A stretch of DNA of 64,000 nucleotides. It comes from Mesorhizobium_G sp049840935. Its GTDB lineage: Bacteria > Pseudomonadota > Alphaproteobacteria > Rhizobiales > Rhizobiaceae. The position numbers and the translations under genes are program-made. The notes below the pieces were generated by a model. It was not told the origin of the DNA, did not search any database, and saw nothing but the letters and a program-made list of their open reading frames with translations. The number at the start of each line of letters is the position of its first letter. Within the stretch, counting starts at the first letter, position 1. Location: contig JASGJA010000028.1 of the NCBI GenBank assembly GCA_049840935.1, forward strand, positions 29,497 to 93,496. The letters run 5' to 3'. Shown here in pieces: positions 15,084 to 24,008 of the stretch.

Positions 15084-16862
15084 ATGACCTATCGCGCACC
15101 CGTTGAGGAAATTGCATTCACGTTGAAGAATGTGGCTGGCCTTGACGCCGCGATGAATGATGGCCGCTTGGGCGACCTTTCCGGCGATCTGGTCGATGCT
15201 ATTATCGAGGAAGCAGGGCGCTTCGCCACCGATGAAGTTGCGCCGCTTGCGGTCAATGGCGACCGGCAGGGCGCGGTTTACGAGGATGGCGCGGTCAAGA
15301 CGCCGGATGGCTGGCGCGACCTCTATGCTCGTTGGCGCGAGGGCGGCTGGAACGCGCTGTCCGGCCCGGAAGAATTTGGCGGGCAGGGCTTGCCGACCAT
15401 GCTGGCCGTCGCCGCAACCGAAATGTGGAACTCCGCATCGATGGCATTCGGCCTTGGCCCGATGCTGACGATGGGTGCCGTCGAGGCCATCGAAAAGCAC
15501 GCCTCCGAAGATCTAAAGCAGAAATTTCTGGAAAAGCTGGTGTCCGGCGAGTGGATGGGCACCATGAACCTCACCGAGCCGCAGGCCGGGTCAGACCTCA
15601 ATGCCCTTCGCACCCGCGCTGAACGCGCGGGCGATGGCACATATCGCATCTTCGGCCAGAAGATTTTCATCACCTATGGCGAGCATGATTTCACCGACAA
15701 CATTGCCCATCTCGTGCTTGCGCGCCTACCCGATGCACCAGCGGGAACCCGCGGCATCTCCCTCTTTCTGGTGCCGAAATTCCTTGTCAACGAGGATGGA
15801 TCGCTCGGCGCGCGAAATGATGCGTTTTGCTCATCCATCGAACACAAGCTCGGCATTCATGGCTCGCCCACCTGCACGATGATTTTCGGCGATGGCTTCG
15901 TGAAAGATCGCGAACCGGGCGCCGTTGGTTATCTCATTGGCGAAGAAAATCGCGGGCTGGCTTGCATGTTCACGATGATGAACAATGCCCGCCTGATGGT
16001 CGGCATGCAGGGCGTTGCGGTCGCTGAAGCCGCATTCCAGAAAGCGCTCGGCTATGCCAACGAGCGCCGTCAGGGCAAAGCCGCCTTGTATAAGGGCGAG
16101 GGCATGGCCCCCATCGCGTATCACCCCGACGTGCAGCGAAATCTTCTGACCATGCAGGCGCTCACCCGCGTCGCGCGCTCGATCAGCTATTGCTGTGCAC
16201 ACGCCGCCGATCTGTCGCGCACTGGCGGCGATGACGCCGCGCATTGGCAGGAGCGCGTCAATCTGCTCACGCCGGTCGCTAAGGCATTTTCGACGGATGT
16301 CGGCGTCGATGTCGCGTCCATCGGCGTGCAAATTCATGGTGGCATGGGCTTCATCGAGGAAACAGGAGCAGCCGCGTTTTATCGCGACGCCCGTATTGCA
16401 CCGATTTATGAAGGCACGAACGGCATTCAGGCCATCGACCTTGTAACCCGCAAGCTGCCGCAAAGCGGCGGTGCTCATGTACAAGGTTACATTGATGAGC
16501 TTCGCGTTGAAGTTTCGCGGCTAAGGGATTCCAACCGCGATGGTTTTGGCGACAGCGCAGACTTTATCGAAAGCGCATTGAACGATCTGCAAGAAACGAC
16601 CGACTTCCTGCTCGCGGCACTAAAAGATGGTCGCATGGACGATGCGTTGTCGGGTGCAACGCCCTATCTGCGCCTGTTCGCGCTTTCGGCGGGCGGCGCC
16701 TATCTTGCCCGTGCGGCTCTGGCGACCGACAACGGCGCTCGCACGGCGCTTTGCCGTTTCTTTGCCGAAAATCTGATCAGCGAAACCGGCGCGCTGAAAT
16801 CGCGCGTCATGCAAGGTTCAGCCAGTCTTCAGGCTGCAGCGGTTGCTCTGGTTTCAGCTTGA
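15084..16862 (+). CDS. Acyl-CoA dehydrogenase
   Basis: This flavoprotein oxidises acyl-CoA to trans-2-enoyl-CoA, the first step of beta-oxidation. It has 592 residues, the long form with an extra C-terminal domain beyond the standard fold. Visible blocks: GTMNLTEPQAGSDLNALRTR (FAD and substrate binding), KIFITYGEHD, HKLGIHGSPTCTM, and the catalytic glutamate in RIAPIYEGTNGIQAIDLV. The start at 15084 (MTYRAPVEEIAF) has GGAG seven bases upstream; longer in-frame starts lack one. The enoyl-CoA hydratase gene starts ten bases after the stop, so both steps are coexpressed. A palindromic operator candidate lies just upstream. Confidence 0.94.
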   Translation: MTYRAPVEEIAFTLKNVAGLDAAMNDGRLGDLSGDLVDAIIEEAGRFATDEVAPLAVNGDRQGAVYEDGAVKTPDGWRDLYARWREGGWNALSGPEEFGGQGLPTMLAVAATEMWNSASMAFGLGPMLTMGAVEAIEKHASEDLKQKFLEKLVSGEWMGTMNLTEPQAGSDLNALRTRAERAGDGTYRIFGQKIFITYGEHDFTDNIAHLVLARLPDAPAGTRGISLFLVPKFLVNEDGSLGARNDAFCSSIEHKLGIHGSPTCTMIFGDGFVKDREPGAVGYLIGEENRGLACMFTMMNNARLMVGMQGVAVAEAAFQKALGYANERRQGKAALYKGEGMAPIAYHPDVQRNLLTMQALTRVARSISYCCAHAADLSRTGGDDAAHWQERVNLLTPVAKAFSTDVGVDVASIGVQIHGGMGFIEETGAAAFYRDARIAPIYEGTNGIQAIDLVTRKLPQSGGAHVQGYIDELRVEVSRLRDSNRDGFGDSADFIESALNDLQETTDFLLAALKDGRMDDALSGATPYLRLFALSAGGAYLARAALATDNGARTALCRFFAENLISETGALKSRVMQGSASLQAAAVALVSA

Positions 16863-16871
16863 GGTATGCAG

Positions 16872-17621
16872 ATGAGTGAAAATATTCAGATCACACGCCA
16901 CGGCGCCGTTCAGGTCATCCGCATCAGCCGTCCGGAGAAAAAGAACGCGCTCACGCGGGCCATGTATGCCGCAATGGCAGGGGCGCTGCGCAGCGGGGAT
17001 GCCGACCCAGACATTCGTTGCCACGTTTTTCTCGGCGTACCCGGCGCGTTTTCGGCGGGCAACGATCTGGCCGATTTTCTTGTCGTAGCTACCGGCGGGG
17101 AGGGCGGCTCCGAGGTTTGGGACTTCCTGATGGCGCTGGCCTCTTGCGAAAAGCCGATGGTGTCCGGCGCTGATGGTATCGCGGTTGGCATTGGCACCAC
17201 GCTTCACCTGCATTGCGACCTAACCTTCGCAACACCCCGCACCAGCTTCCACACACCTTTCACCGATCTGGGTCTCGTACCCGAAGCAGGTTCCAGCCTC
17301 ATTGCCCCAGCCCTCATTGGCCGCCAGCAGGCGTTCGCCTTGCTCGCAATGGGCGAGCCTTTCCCGGCGCAAAAAGCGCTGGAACTCGGCATTATCTATC
17401 GCGTCGTCGATGAGGCCGAACTCGAAACCGAAGTTCTTGCCGCTGCTGAGCGCATTTCCGCCAAGCCACCGCAGGCCCTCAAAATTGCCCGCGATCTGAT
17501 GCGCGCGCCGCGATCCTCATTGCTGGATCGCATCAGGGAAGAAAGCGAGCATTTCCGCGAGCGTTTGAAATCCGATGAGGCGCGCGCGGCATTAATTGCC
17601 TTCATGAGCCGAAAAAAGTAA
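16872..17621 (+). CDS. Enoyl-CoA hydratase/isomerase family protein
   Basis: The 249-residue protein belongs to the crotonase superfamily: VIRISRPEKKNALTRAMY at the N-terminus, the oxyanion-hole loops GVPGAFSAGNDLADFL and KPMVSGADGIAVGIGTTL, and the middle block FTDLGLVPEAGSSLIAPALI. It hydrates trans-2-enoyl-CoA to 3-hydroxyacyl-CoA and directly follows the acyl-CoA dehydrogenase, matching the next pathway step. An ATG at 16866 lies two codons earlier, but the GAGG is better spaced (seven bases) for 16872. The A-rich last codons (GAAAAAAG) form the T run of a terminator used by the opposite strand. Confidence 0.92.
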   Translation: MSENIQITRHGAVQVIRISRPEKKNALTRAMYAAMAGALRSGDADPDIRCHVFLGVPGAFSAGNDLADFLVVATGGEGGSEVWDFLMALASCEKPMVSGADGIAVGIGTTLHLHCDLTFATPRTSFHTPFTDLGLVPEAGSSLIAPALIGRQQAFALLAMGEPFPAQKALELGIIYRVVDEAELETEVLAAAERISAKPPQALKIARDLMRAPRSSLLDRIREESEHFRERLKSDEARAALIAFMSRKK

Positions 17622-17645
17622 GGCCGGTCTCGAAAGACCGGCCTT
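17612..17645 (-). terminator. Rho-independent terminator of the BA14K-family gene
   Basis: AAGGCCGGTCT (17620-17630) pairs perfectly with AGACCGGCCTT (17635-17645) around CGAA. Read on the minus strand the 11-bp stem is followed by ACTTTTTT, a textbook intrinsic terminator for the gene ending at 17676. The T run lies inside the last codons of the opposing enoyl-CoA hydratase gene; the stem could also protect that mRNA. Confidence 0.85.
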
Positions 17646-17675
17646 GGCTGAGAGGTCCGCCAACACTAGCTCAGC

Positions 17676-18182
17676 TTAGTTATAGGGCGAGTAGCACTGC
17701 TGACGTGGGCCATTATATGGCTGGAACGTGTTGTCATAAGCGCGATACGAGCGATAGCGGTTGTAGCACCACTGAACATGCGCATCGCCACCGCCATATA
17801 CGCGGCGCACTGGCTCACGATAGACAGGGGCAGGCGGCGGCGCTGCCAGCGCTCCGCCAAGCAATGCGCCTGCTACAAACGCGCCAGCCGGGAACCAGAA
17901 ATCATTGTACCGGCGATAGCCCGGACGATAGTCCCGATAGCCGCGATGGCCGTTGTAATAATAGCGGCCACGCTCGCTGTAAAAGCCCGGACGTCCCGGA
18001 ATGCGTCCATGAGTACTGGGTACGCGCCGCCAGTTCCAATCCTGCACCTGTATAACATCGCTGCCCGGCATCGCTTGGGTCGGCACTGGAACGATAGGAG
18101 CTGCAGCCACCGGAGCCGCCGTAGAAACTGCGGTGCCGATCGAAAGCGCGGCAGCGCAGATTGAGACGAGAAACTTACGCAT
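17676..18182 (-). CDS. BA14K-family exported protein
   Basis: The 168-residue protein has a signal peptide (MRKFLVSICAAALSIGTAVS and then a run of Ala), a Tyr/Arg/Gly-rich middle (residues 55-95), one hydrophobic Gly-Ala segment (WFPAGAFVAGALLGGALAAP) that could anchor it, and the BA14K signature at the C-terminus: HVQWCYNRYRSYRAYDNTF and a last Cys. BA14K proteins are immunoreactive envelope proteins first named in Brucella, proposed to bind carbohydrate; the exact role is unclear. AAAGGA stands eight bases before the ATG. A strong terminator follows. Confidence 0.88.
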   Translation of the reverse strand: MRKFLVSICAAALSIGTAVSTAAPVAAAPIVPVPTQAMPGSDVIQVQDWNWRRVPSTHGRIPGRPGFYSERGRYYYNGHRGYRDYRPGYRRYNDFWFPAGAFVAGALLGGALAAPPPAPVYREPVRRVYGGGDAHVQWCYNRYRSYRAYDNTFQPYNGPRQQCYSPYN

Positions 18183-18283
18183 TTCGAATTCCTTTCAGGT
18201 CAAGAACCCATATTGGCTGTTCTGCCAGAACGCTCCTGAACGGAAGCTGAACGCGGAAATTGCAAAAAGGTTGCCGCCCACCC

Positions 18284-18901
18284 CTACGGGTATAGCCGCG
18301 TTTTGGACCAGCTATCATCGCCATCGCGTGCGAAAACCACGCGGTCGTGCAGCCGGAAGGGCCTGTCGTGCCAGAACTCCATGCTATCCGGGATGATACG
18401 AAAGCCCGACCAATATGGCGGGCGCGGAATTTCGCCCACGAGATGCCGTGCCGTATATTCCGCAACAGCTTTTTCCAGCGCAAATCTGCTCTCCAGTGCG
18501 CGCGACTGCTTCGACGCCCACGCTCCGATGCGGCTATTGCGCGGTCGCGACTGGTAATAGGCATCCGCTTCTTCGCCGCTGACGATTTCGACGGCTCCTC
18601 GCACGCGAACCTGTCGGCGTAGCGATTTCCAGTGAAAGCACAGCGCCGCTTTCATATTGCCGAGTATTTCCCTGCCCTTGGCGCTCTCGAAATTCGTGTA
18701 AAACACAAAACCACGCTCATCGAGGCCCTTGAGTAAAACCATGCGCACGTCAGGCATGCCATCGGCGTCGACTGTTGCCAGCGCCATCGCATTGGGATCA
18801 TTCAATTCGGTCGTTCCGGCCTCTTCCAGCCAGACACGGAAAAGGCTAAAGGGATCAGACTCTTCCGTGAAGTCACTTCTTGTTAAGGATGGCTCGCTCA
18901 T
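18284..18901 (-). CDS. pdxH: Pyridoxamine 5'-phosphate oxidase
   Basis: PdxH oxidises pyridoxine or pyridoxamine phosphate to pyridoxal 5'-phosphate with FMN and oxygen. The 205-residue protein has the FMN-binding split barrel with MPDVRMVLLKGLDERGFVFY, FHWKSLRRQVRVRG and the signature at the C-terminal end WSGFRIIPDSMEFWHDRPFR followed by RLHDR. Length and motifs are normal. It runs opposite to the RT0821-type antigen gene with about 80 bases between starts, and points toward the BA14K gene 100 bases on. Confidence 0.96.
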   Translation of the reverse strand: MSEPSLTRSDFTEESDPFSLFRVWLEEAGTTELNDPNAMALATVDADGMPDVRMVLLKGLDERGFVFYTNFESAKGREILGNMKAALCFHWKSLRRQVRVRGAVEIVSGEEADAYYQSRPRNSRIGAWASKQSRALESRFALEKAVAEYTARHLVGEIPRPPYWSGFRIIPDSMEFWHDRPFRLHDRVVFARDGDDSWSKTRLYP

Positions 18902-18982
18902 AAATAGCCTTTGAGGGATGTCGGTTTGGGAGTTTGCCTATTGGCGCGATTGGCGCAAGCACCACGCACCGAGAGCTATATA

Positions 18983-19402
18983 ATGCCAGCGATGCGCCGG
19001 GCAGGCGCGGCGGCGTTTATGCTATTGGGGCTGTTAACAGCCGGTTGCACCTCCACCATGCTCGGCGGCGGCAAGGATGTCGATCAAGGTATCGTCACCT
19101 CCACAGTGGCGTCCGCGCAACCCGCACCTGATGCAGAAGCCCAATCCGACGCGCTAACGGTTCGCAACGCGGTTTCCTCTGCCGACCTTTCTACGCTCGA
19201 TGGCTCGCCGCTGGCATGGGCAAATGCGGATACTGGCTCGCGCGGCGCAATCAGCGCTGTCACGGAAGACAGCCAGCAGGGGCAGGTCTGCCGCAAGTTC
19301 ACTACCACGCGCGAGAGCTTCGACGGTATTTCGCTTTATCAGGGACGGGCGTGCATGGTCGCGCCGGGCACTTGGCAGATGACGGCATTTGCCCCGTCTT
19401 AA
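18983..19402 (+). CDS. RT0821/Lpp0805-family surface lipoprotein
   Basis: The 139-residue product has a lipoprotein signal peptide ending in LLTAGC, so Cys about 20 is probably lipidated and the protein sits in the cell envelope. The mature part ends in a small domain with GSRGAISAVTEDSQQGQVCR, the pattern of the 16-kDa rickettsial surface antigen family (RT0821/Lpp0805). Function is unknown. The ATG at 18983 gives a normal signal peptide; an in-frame upstream start at 18911 would put 24 unlikely residues before it. It lies head to head with pdxH and 88 bases before the DnaJ-like gene. Confidence 0.8.
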   Translation: MPAMRRAGAAAFMLLGLLTAGCTSTMLGGGKDVDQGIVTSTVASAQPAPDAEAQSDALTVRNAVSSADLSTLDGSPLAWANADTGSRGAISAVTEDSQQGQVCRKFTTTRESFDGISLYQGRACMVAPGTWQMTAFAPS

Positions 19403-19490
19403 TCGATAAACCGCACTGGAATTTCTGCGTAGTCGACCGCATATTAGATCGTGAGAAATCACGCTTCCGTGAAAGGTTGGAAAACTGACA

Positions 19491-20429
19491 GTGCGCGACC
19501 CCTATGAGGTTTTGGGTGTGCCGAGAACGGCCTCTGCGAAGGACATAAAGTCCGCGTTTCGCAAGCTGGCCAAGCAATATCACCCGGATCAGAACCCTAA
19601 CGACCCCAAGGCGAAAGATCTTTTCGCCACGGCCAATCAGGCATACGAAATTCTGGGCGACGAAAAGCAGCGCGCGGCATTCGACCGTGGCGAAATCGGC
19701 CCGGACGGCAAGCCTGTATTCCAAGGCTTTGAAAGTGCTGGCGGGGGCGATCCGTTTGCAGCGTTCCGCCAACGGGGCGGCGATGCGCATTTCGACTTCC
19801 GTTCATCGGGCGGACGTCCGTTCGGCGGCAATGCTGGCGGCGCAGGTGGTGATGCGGATGACATCTTCAGCCAGATTTTCGGCGATGCCTTTGCGGGTGG
19901 CGGTGCTCGCCCCAACGCACGCCAGCGGCGCGTACCGCGTGGTGAGGATGTTTCCGCCACGCTCGATATTTCTGTGGAAGAAATGGCCACTGCCGCCAAG
20001 GTCAATGCGCAATTTCCAGACGGTCGCAAACTCGCGGTAAAGTTGCCTGCGTTCGTGGAGGATGGTCAGACCATCCGCCTGAAAGGGCAGGGCATGCAAG
20101 GTCCGGGCGGCGCGGGTGATGCGCTGGTCAAGATCAGGCTGCGCACGCATTCGCGCTATCGCGTCGATGGTCGCGATCTTCATGTGGACCTTTCCGTTCC
20201 TTTGCGAGATGCAGTGCTCGGTGCAACTGTACCTGTCGAAACGCCCACGGGTAAGTTGGGTGTAAAAATCCCGGCATGGTCCAGTTCAGACAAGATCATG
20301 CGCCTCAAGGGCAAGGGATTGCCGCTCAAGAGCGGCGGCCACGGTGACCTTTACGTGCATGTTCGCATAATGTTGCCGACGGGTGGCGACCCGGCATTGG
20401 AAGAGTTGATGCGTAAATCGGCACCGTAA
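19491..20429 (+). CDS. DnaJ-family co-chaperone (CbpA-like)
   Basis: The 312-residue protein has an N-terminal J domain with the Hsp70-activating HPD in AKQYHPDQNPND, a Gly/Phe-rich linker at residues 75-140, and the DnaJ C-terminal substrate-binding domains. It lacks the four CxxCxGxG zinc-finger repeats of DnaJ, so it is of the CbpA type. It stimulates DnaK ATPase in the cytoplasm. The start is GTG at 19491 (MRDPYEVLGVPRTA), the only sensible start because the J domain begins directly after it. It precedes fabI on the same strand. Confidence 0.93.
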   Translation: MRDPYEVLGVPRTASAKDIKSAFRKLAKQYHPDQNPNDPKAKDLFATANQAYEILGDEKQRAAFDRGEIGPDGKPVFQGFESAGGGDPFAAFRQRGGDAHFDFRSSGGRPFGGNAGGAGGDADDIFSQIFGDAFAGGGARPNARQRRVPRGEDVSATLDISVEEMATAAKVNAQFPDGRKLAVKLPAFVEDGQTIRLKGQGMQGPGGAGDALVKIRLRTHSRYRVDGRDLHVDLSVPLRDAVLGATVPVETPTGKLGVKIPAWSSSDKIMRLKGKGLPLKSGGHGDLYVHVRIMLPTGGDPALEELMRKSAP

Positions 20430-20512
20430 TCGATTGAAGTTGCGCGCTTGATGGCCGCGTGCGCCTGTGCGATAGGCAGGCTGATCCAAAATTCAGTCTG
20501 GAGTCTCTCAAA

Positions 20513-21331
20513 ATGGCAGCAGGACAGGGCTTGATGGCCGGCAAGCGCGGCCTCATTCTCGGCGTCGCGAATAACCGTTCCATTGCCTATGGCATTGCGA
20601 AGGCCTGCGTCACACAGGGCGCGGAAATCGCGCTCACCTATCAGGGCGAGCAATTCAGGAAGCGCGTCGAGCCGCTCGCGGAAGAACTTGGCGCTGAACT
20701 GGCCGGCCATTGCGACGTTACCGACGAATCGAGCCTCGACGCCGTGTTCGATGGCATCAAGTCGAAGTGGGGCAAGCTGGATTTTCTCGTCCATGCCATC
20801 GCCTTTTCCAATAAGGACGAGCTTGATGGTCGTTACGTCGAAACGACGCGCGACAATTTCCTCATGACGATGGACATCTCAGTGTTTTCTTTCACCACCA
20901 TCGCCAAGCGTGCCGAAGAGCTAATGACCGATGGCGGTTCGCTGGTCACGCTCACCTATTACGGCGCTGAAAAAGTCATGCCGCATTACAATGTCATGGG
21001 CGTCGCCAAGGCCGCGCTTGAGGCGAGTGTCCGTTATCTTGCTGTCGATCTCGGCTCGAAAAACATCCGCGTCAACGCAATTTCCGCCGGTCCTATCAAG
21101 ACGCTTGCCGCCTCCGGCATTGGCGATTTCCGCTATATTCTGAAATGGAACGAGTACAATGCGCCGCTCAAGCGCACCGTGTCTGTCGAGGAAGTGGGCG
21201 ATGCTGGGCTCTATCTTCTGTCCGACCTGTCGCGCGGTGTAACGGGTGAGGTTCATCACGTTGATTCCGGCTATCACGTCGTTGGCATGAAGGCCGTCGA
21301 TGCACCCGATATTTCCGTGGTGAAGGAATAG
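20513..21331 (+). CDS. fabI: Enoyl-[acyl-carrier-protein] reductase (NADH)
   Basis: FabI catalyses the last reduction of each fatty-acid elongation cycle. The 272-residue protein shows the FabI version of the short-chain dehydrogenase fold: GLILGVANNRSIAYGIAKA at the nucleotide site, FLVHAIAFSNKDEL, and the active-site spacing Tyr-x6-Lys in YNVMGVAKAALEASVRYLA, followed by RVNAISAGPIKTLAASGI. The ATG at 20513 has GGAG nine bases upstream; an earlier in-frame start at 20459 has none. It is 80 bases after the DnaJ-like gene and 16 bases before the histidine phosphatase gene. Confidence 0.96.
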   Translation: MAAGQGLMAGKRGLILGVANNRSIAYGIAKACVTQGAEIALTYQGEQFRKRVEPLAEELGAELAGHCDVTDESSLDAVFDGIKSKWGKLDFLVHAIAFSNKDELDGRYVETTRDNFLMTMDISVFSFTTIAKRAEELMTDGGSLVTLTYYGAEKVMPHYNVMGVAKAALEASVRYLAVDLGSKNIRVNAISAGPIKTLAASGIGDFRYILKWNEYNAPLKRTVSVEEVGDAGLYLLSDLSRGVTGEVHHVDSGYHVVGMKAVDAPDISVVKE

Positions 21332-21347
21332 GGAAGCCCGCGCCCAA

Positions 21348-22040
21348 GTGCCCGACCTTCCGAAGCCGCTGGTCTATTTCGTTCGCCACGGTCAAACCGA
21401 CTGGAATGCCGAGGGGCGCTTTCAAGGCCAGAATGAAGTCGATCTTAACGCGACCGGGCGAGTGCAGGCCGAGCGCAATGGGCGGCTGCTGCGCGATTTG
21501 ATCTCTCACCCCGAAACTTTCGATTTTATTGCCAGCCCCATGCGCCGCACGGTGGAAACCATGCAGATCGTGCGGCGGGAAATGGGATTGGATGCGGATG
21601 GCTTTCGCACCGATCCCCGGTTGATCGAGGTGCATTTTGGCGATTGGCAGGGCCAGCGCCTTGCCGACCTCAAAGGTTCGACACCAGACATGTTTCGTCG
21701 TCGCCGCGCCGACAAATGGAACATGGTGCCGCCCGGAATGGGCGGTGAGAGCTATCAAATGCTGTTGGAGCGCATGCGTCCGTGGTTTGATTCGCTTCGC
21801 CAGCCGACCGTTTGCGTTGCGCATGGCGGCATATTGCGTGCGATTTTCCGGCTGGCTGGTGGCGTGAGCGAGCCCGAAGCTGCTGACCTCGCCATTCCGC
21901 AGGACCGAGTCCTCGCGTCTGGAAAACGGCGGATTGAGTTGGCTTTGAACATAGGACACGTCCCCCGGCGGTTTTACCGGCGGCGCTTGGGTTTTTCGAG
22001 AAGTGCGACGGCCTCGACATGTGGCGACCATAAAAACTGA
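21348..22040 (+). CDS. Histidine phosphatase family protein, C-terminus altered by a probable frameshift
   Basis: The phosphoglycerate-mutase-like fold is clear: YFVRHGQTDWNAEGRFQG contains the phosphohistidine, then SPMRRTVETM, LIEVHFGDWQG and the second His in VCVAHGGILRAIFR. The start is GTG at 21348. After IPQDRVL the encoded residues stop looking like the family and run on into the opposite rlmD gene. One frame over, the sequence reads SRLENGGLSWL-stop (TGA at 21946-21948), a normal family ending, so one extra base near 21912-21915 is likely and the true gene would end at 21948 with 199 residues. Substrate unknown; broad phosphatase or mutase. Confidence 0.85.
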   Translation: MPDLPKPLVYFVRHGQTDWNAEGRFQGQNEVDLNATGRVQAERNGRLLRDLISHPETFDFIASPMRRTVETMQIVRREMGLDADGFRTDPRLIEVHFGDWQGQRLADLKGSTPDMFRRRRADKWNMVPPGMGGESYQMLLERMRPWFDSLRQPTVCVAHGGILRAIFRLAGGVSEPEAADLAIPQDRVLASGKRRIELALNIGHVPRRFYRRRLGFSRSATASTCGDHKN

Positions 22041-23216
22041 TCGATGGGCGTCACAGAAATGAGCCGGTAGCCGCCGTCGATCAGAATGCGGAGATCGCGC
22101 GCCAAAGTCAGCGGATTGCACGAAACCGCAGCGACGAACGGCACGTCAGATCGCGCAATCTGTTTCGATTGGTCTTCGGCGCCTGCGCGTGGCGGATCGA
22201 ACACCACGCCGTCAAAGGTGTTGAGTTCCTTGAACATTAGCGGGCGGCGGTGGAGATCGCGGCGTTCGATGGTGACGCGCTTCAACCCACTGGCAAAACG
22301 AAAGCCACGATCAAGCGCGGCGAGTGCAGCAGCATCACCTTCGACTGCGAGAACTTCCGATTTGCGCGCAAGGCGCAACGCGAAAGCGCCAGCTCCGGCA
22401 AAAAGGTCTGCGACCTTCTTCGCGCGCTGCATGTGTTGCAGTACCAAGTCGACCATCGCGTTTTCGGCTTCGGCAACCGCCTGCAAGAAGCTGCCGGGCG
22501 GCGGTGTGACGGAAGCATCACCAAAATGAATGACCGGCTTGCTCGGCTCGATGATGATCTCATCCTCAATGGACAAGCGCGCGAGCCGCTTGTTGAGCGC
22601 GAAGGCACTCAACGCACCGCGCCTTTTGTCTGAGATTTTGCCGGTGTCCGGAGGCGGCGACATCCAACCCGCTCGCGGTGCGTGTGACGGTGAGGTGAAA
22701 GGCTTGCGCTGATTCTTCGAATTGGCTGGCGAGGTCGCGCAGCATGGGTAGCGCGCTTTCGATTTCCGGCAGTACGACCGGACATTCCTCAATGTCGATG
22801 ATGTGGTGGGACAGCGCACGGTTATAGCCCAGCACCGCGCCATTGATGGTGCGACGCGCCGAGAAGACCGCGCGGCGGCGAGAGCGCGGCGGGCAAGGAA
22901 TTATATCCGCCACCTCCGCGTCGATGCTTTTGGCGTGCAGCGCATCCACCACCTTGTCGCGCTTCCACGCGCGATAGGCGCTGTCTTCGAGATGTTGCAG
23001 CGCGCAGCCGCCGCACTCGCCAAAATGGCGACAGGCGGGATCGATGCGCTTTGGCGAAGGTTCCAAGACCGCCATGAGCGTGGCGCGGTCCTTTTCGCGC
23101 GCGGCGGTGACAGTCTCGCCGGGGAGCGCAAACGGAATGAATACCGGTCCGGTTTCGGTCTGGGCAATGCCGTCGCCCTGTGCGCCGAGCCGTGAGATGG
23201 TGAAGCGCGTGCTCAT
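21974..23216 (-). pseudogene. Class I SAM-dependent RNA methyltransferase (TrmA/RlmD family), one frameshift
   Basis: The gene is complete but split into two frames. The N-terminal part (from ATG 23216, MSTRFTISRLGAQGDGIAQ) has a TRAM-like start and the 4Fe-4S cysteines CRHFGECGGCALQHL. The C-terminal part carries the SAM site VADLFAGAGAFALRLAR, VVFDPPRAGAE and the catalytic cysteine in VSCNPLTLARD. These are 5-methyluridine methyltransferases of tRNA or 23S rRNA; RlmD is the nearest type. The break is one extra base near 22647 (between AASG and TGKISDKRRG); without it a 413-residue protein results. The start overlaps the tlyA stop by four bases, so the two RNA methylases are translationally coupled. 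A sequencing error is more likely than a dead gene. Confidence 0.88.
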
Positions 23217-23971
23217 TTGTCCTTGATCCCGCCGAGCAGATATTCGCGGTTGCCGTCGCCGCCTTCGAGTGGTGATGCCGTCAATCCGACCGATCGCCAG
23301 CCAGAAACGCCATCGAGCCACCGCCACAGTTCTTCGGCAATCCGTGGGCCATCCGACGCGTTTTTGAGCAAGCCGCCCTTGCCAATGGCATCGCGCCCCG
23401 CCTCGAATTGCGGCTTGACGAGAAACACGCAGCGCGCGCCGGGAGATGCCAGCGCCAATGCAGGCGGCAGCGCCAGTTTCAGCGAAATGAAACTCACATC
23501 GCTGACGATGAAATCGGGGGGTTGGTTTTCAAGATCGGCCAACGTGAGATCGCGCGCATTCAGCCCTTCGCGCGCGGTGACGCGCGGGTCGTTGCGGATC
23601 AGATCAGCCAGTTGGCCGTGGCCAACATCTATTGCGAAGATGCGGCGCGCGCCGCGTTCCAGCAGAACCTGCGTGAAGCCACCGGTCGAGGCACCGACGT
23701 CCAGCGCGGTCGCGTCCGTGGGATCGAAACCAAATGCATCCAGCCCTGCGACCAGCTTCAAAGCGGCACGAGAAACATAGTGTAACGCCGGATCGCTGAC
23801 CGCGATTTGCGCACCGCTGGCAACCCCTTGTCCCGGCTTGCGCGCAGGTTCACCTTCGACGGTGACGGTTCCGCGCTTGATCGCATCCGCCGCTCGCGAG
23901 CGACTGGCAAAGAGGCCGCGCTGAACGAGAAGTTCATCCAGACGCAGGCGATTTTCGGAAGCGTTGATCAC
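23213..23971 (-). CDS. tlyA: TlyA-family rRNA methyltransferase
   Basis: The 252-residue protein combines an N-terminal S4 RNA-binding domain (RLDELLVQRGLFASRSRAAD) with an FtsJ-like SAM methyltransferase domain (TALDVGASTGGFTQVLLERG, DFIVSDVSFISLKLALP, FLVKPQFEAGR). TlyA enzymes 2'-O-methylate rRNA in ribosomes; in some species a haemolysin activity was reported. It lies between dxs (about 40 bases upstream) and the TrmA/RlmD-type gene, whose start overlaps its stop, a common arrangement in alphaproteobacteria. Length and motifs are complete. Confidence 0.94.
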   Translation of the reverse strand: MINASENRLRLDELLVQRGLFASRSRAADAIKRGTVTVEGEPARKPGQGVASGAQIAVSDPALHYVSRAALKLVAGLDAFGFDPTDATALDVGASTGGFTQVLLERGARRIFAIDVGHGQLADLIRNDPRVTAREGLNARDLTLADLENQPPDFIVSDVSFISLKLALPPALALASPGARCVFLVKPQFEAGRDAIGKGGLLKNASDGPRIAEELWRWLDGVSGWRSVGLTASPLEGGDGNREYLLGGIKDK

Positions 23972-24008
23972 GAATTTGCCTTACGGAAATTCGGCCTGAG
24001 CTTTTGAT

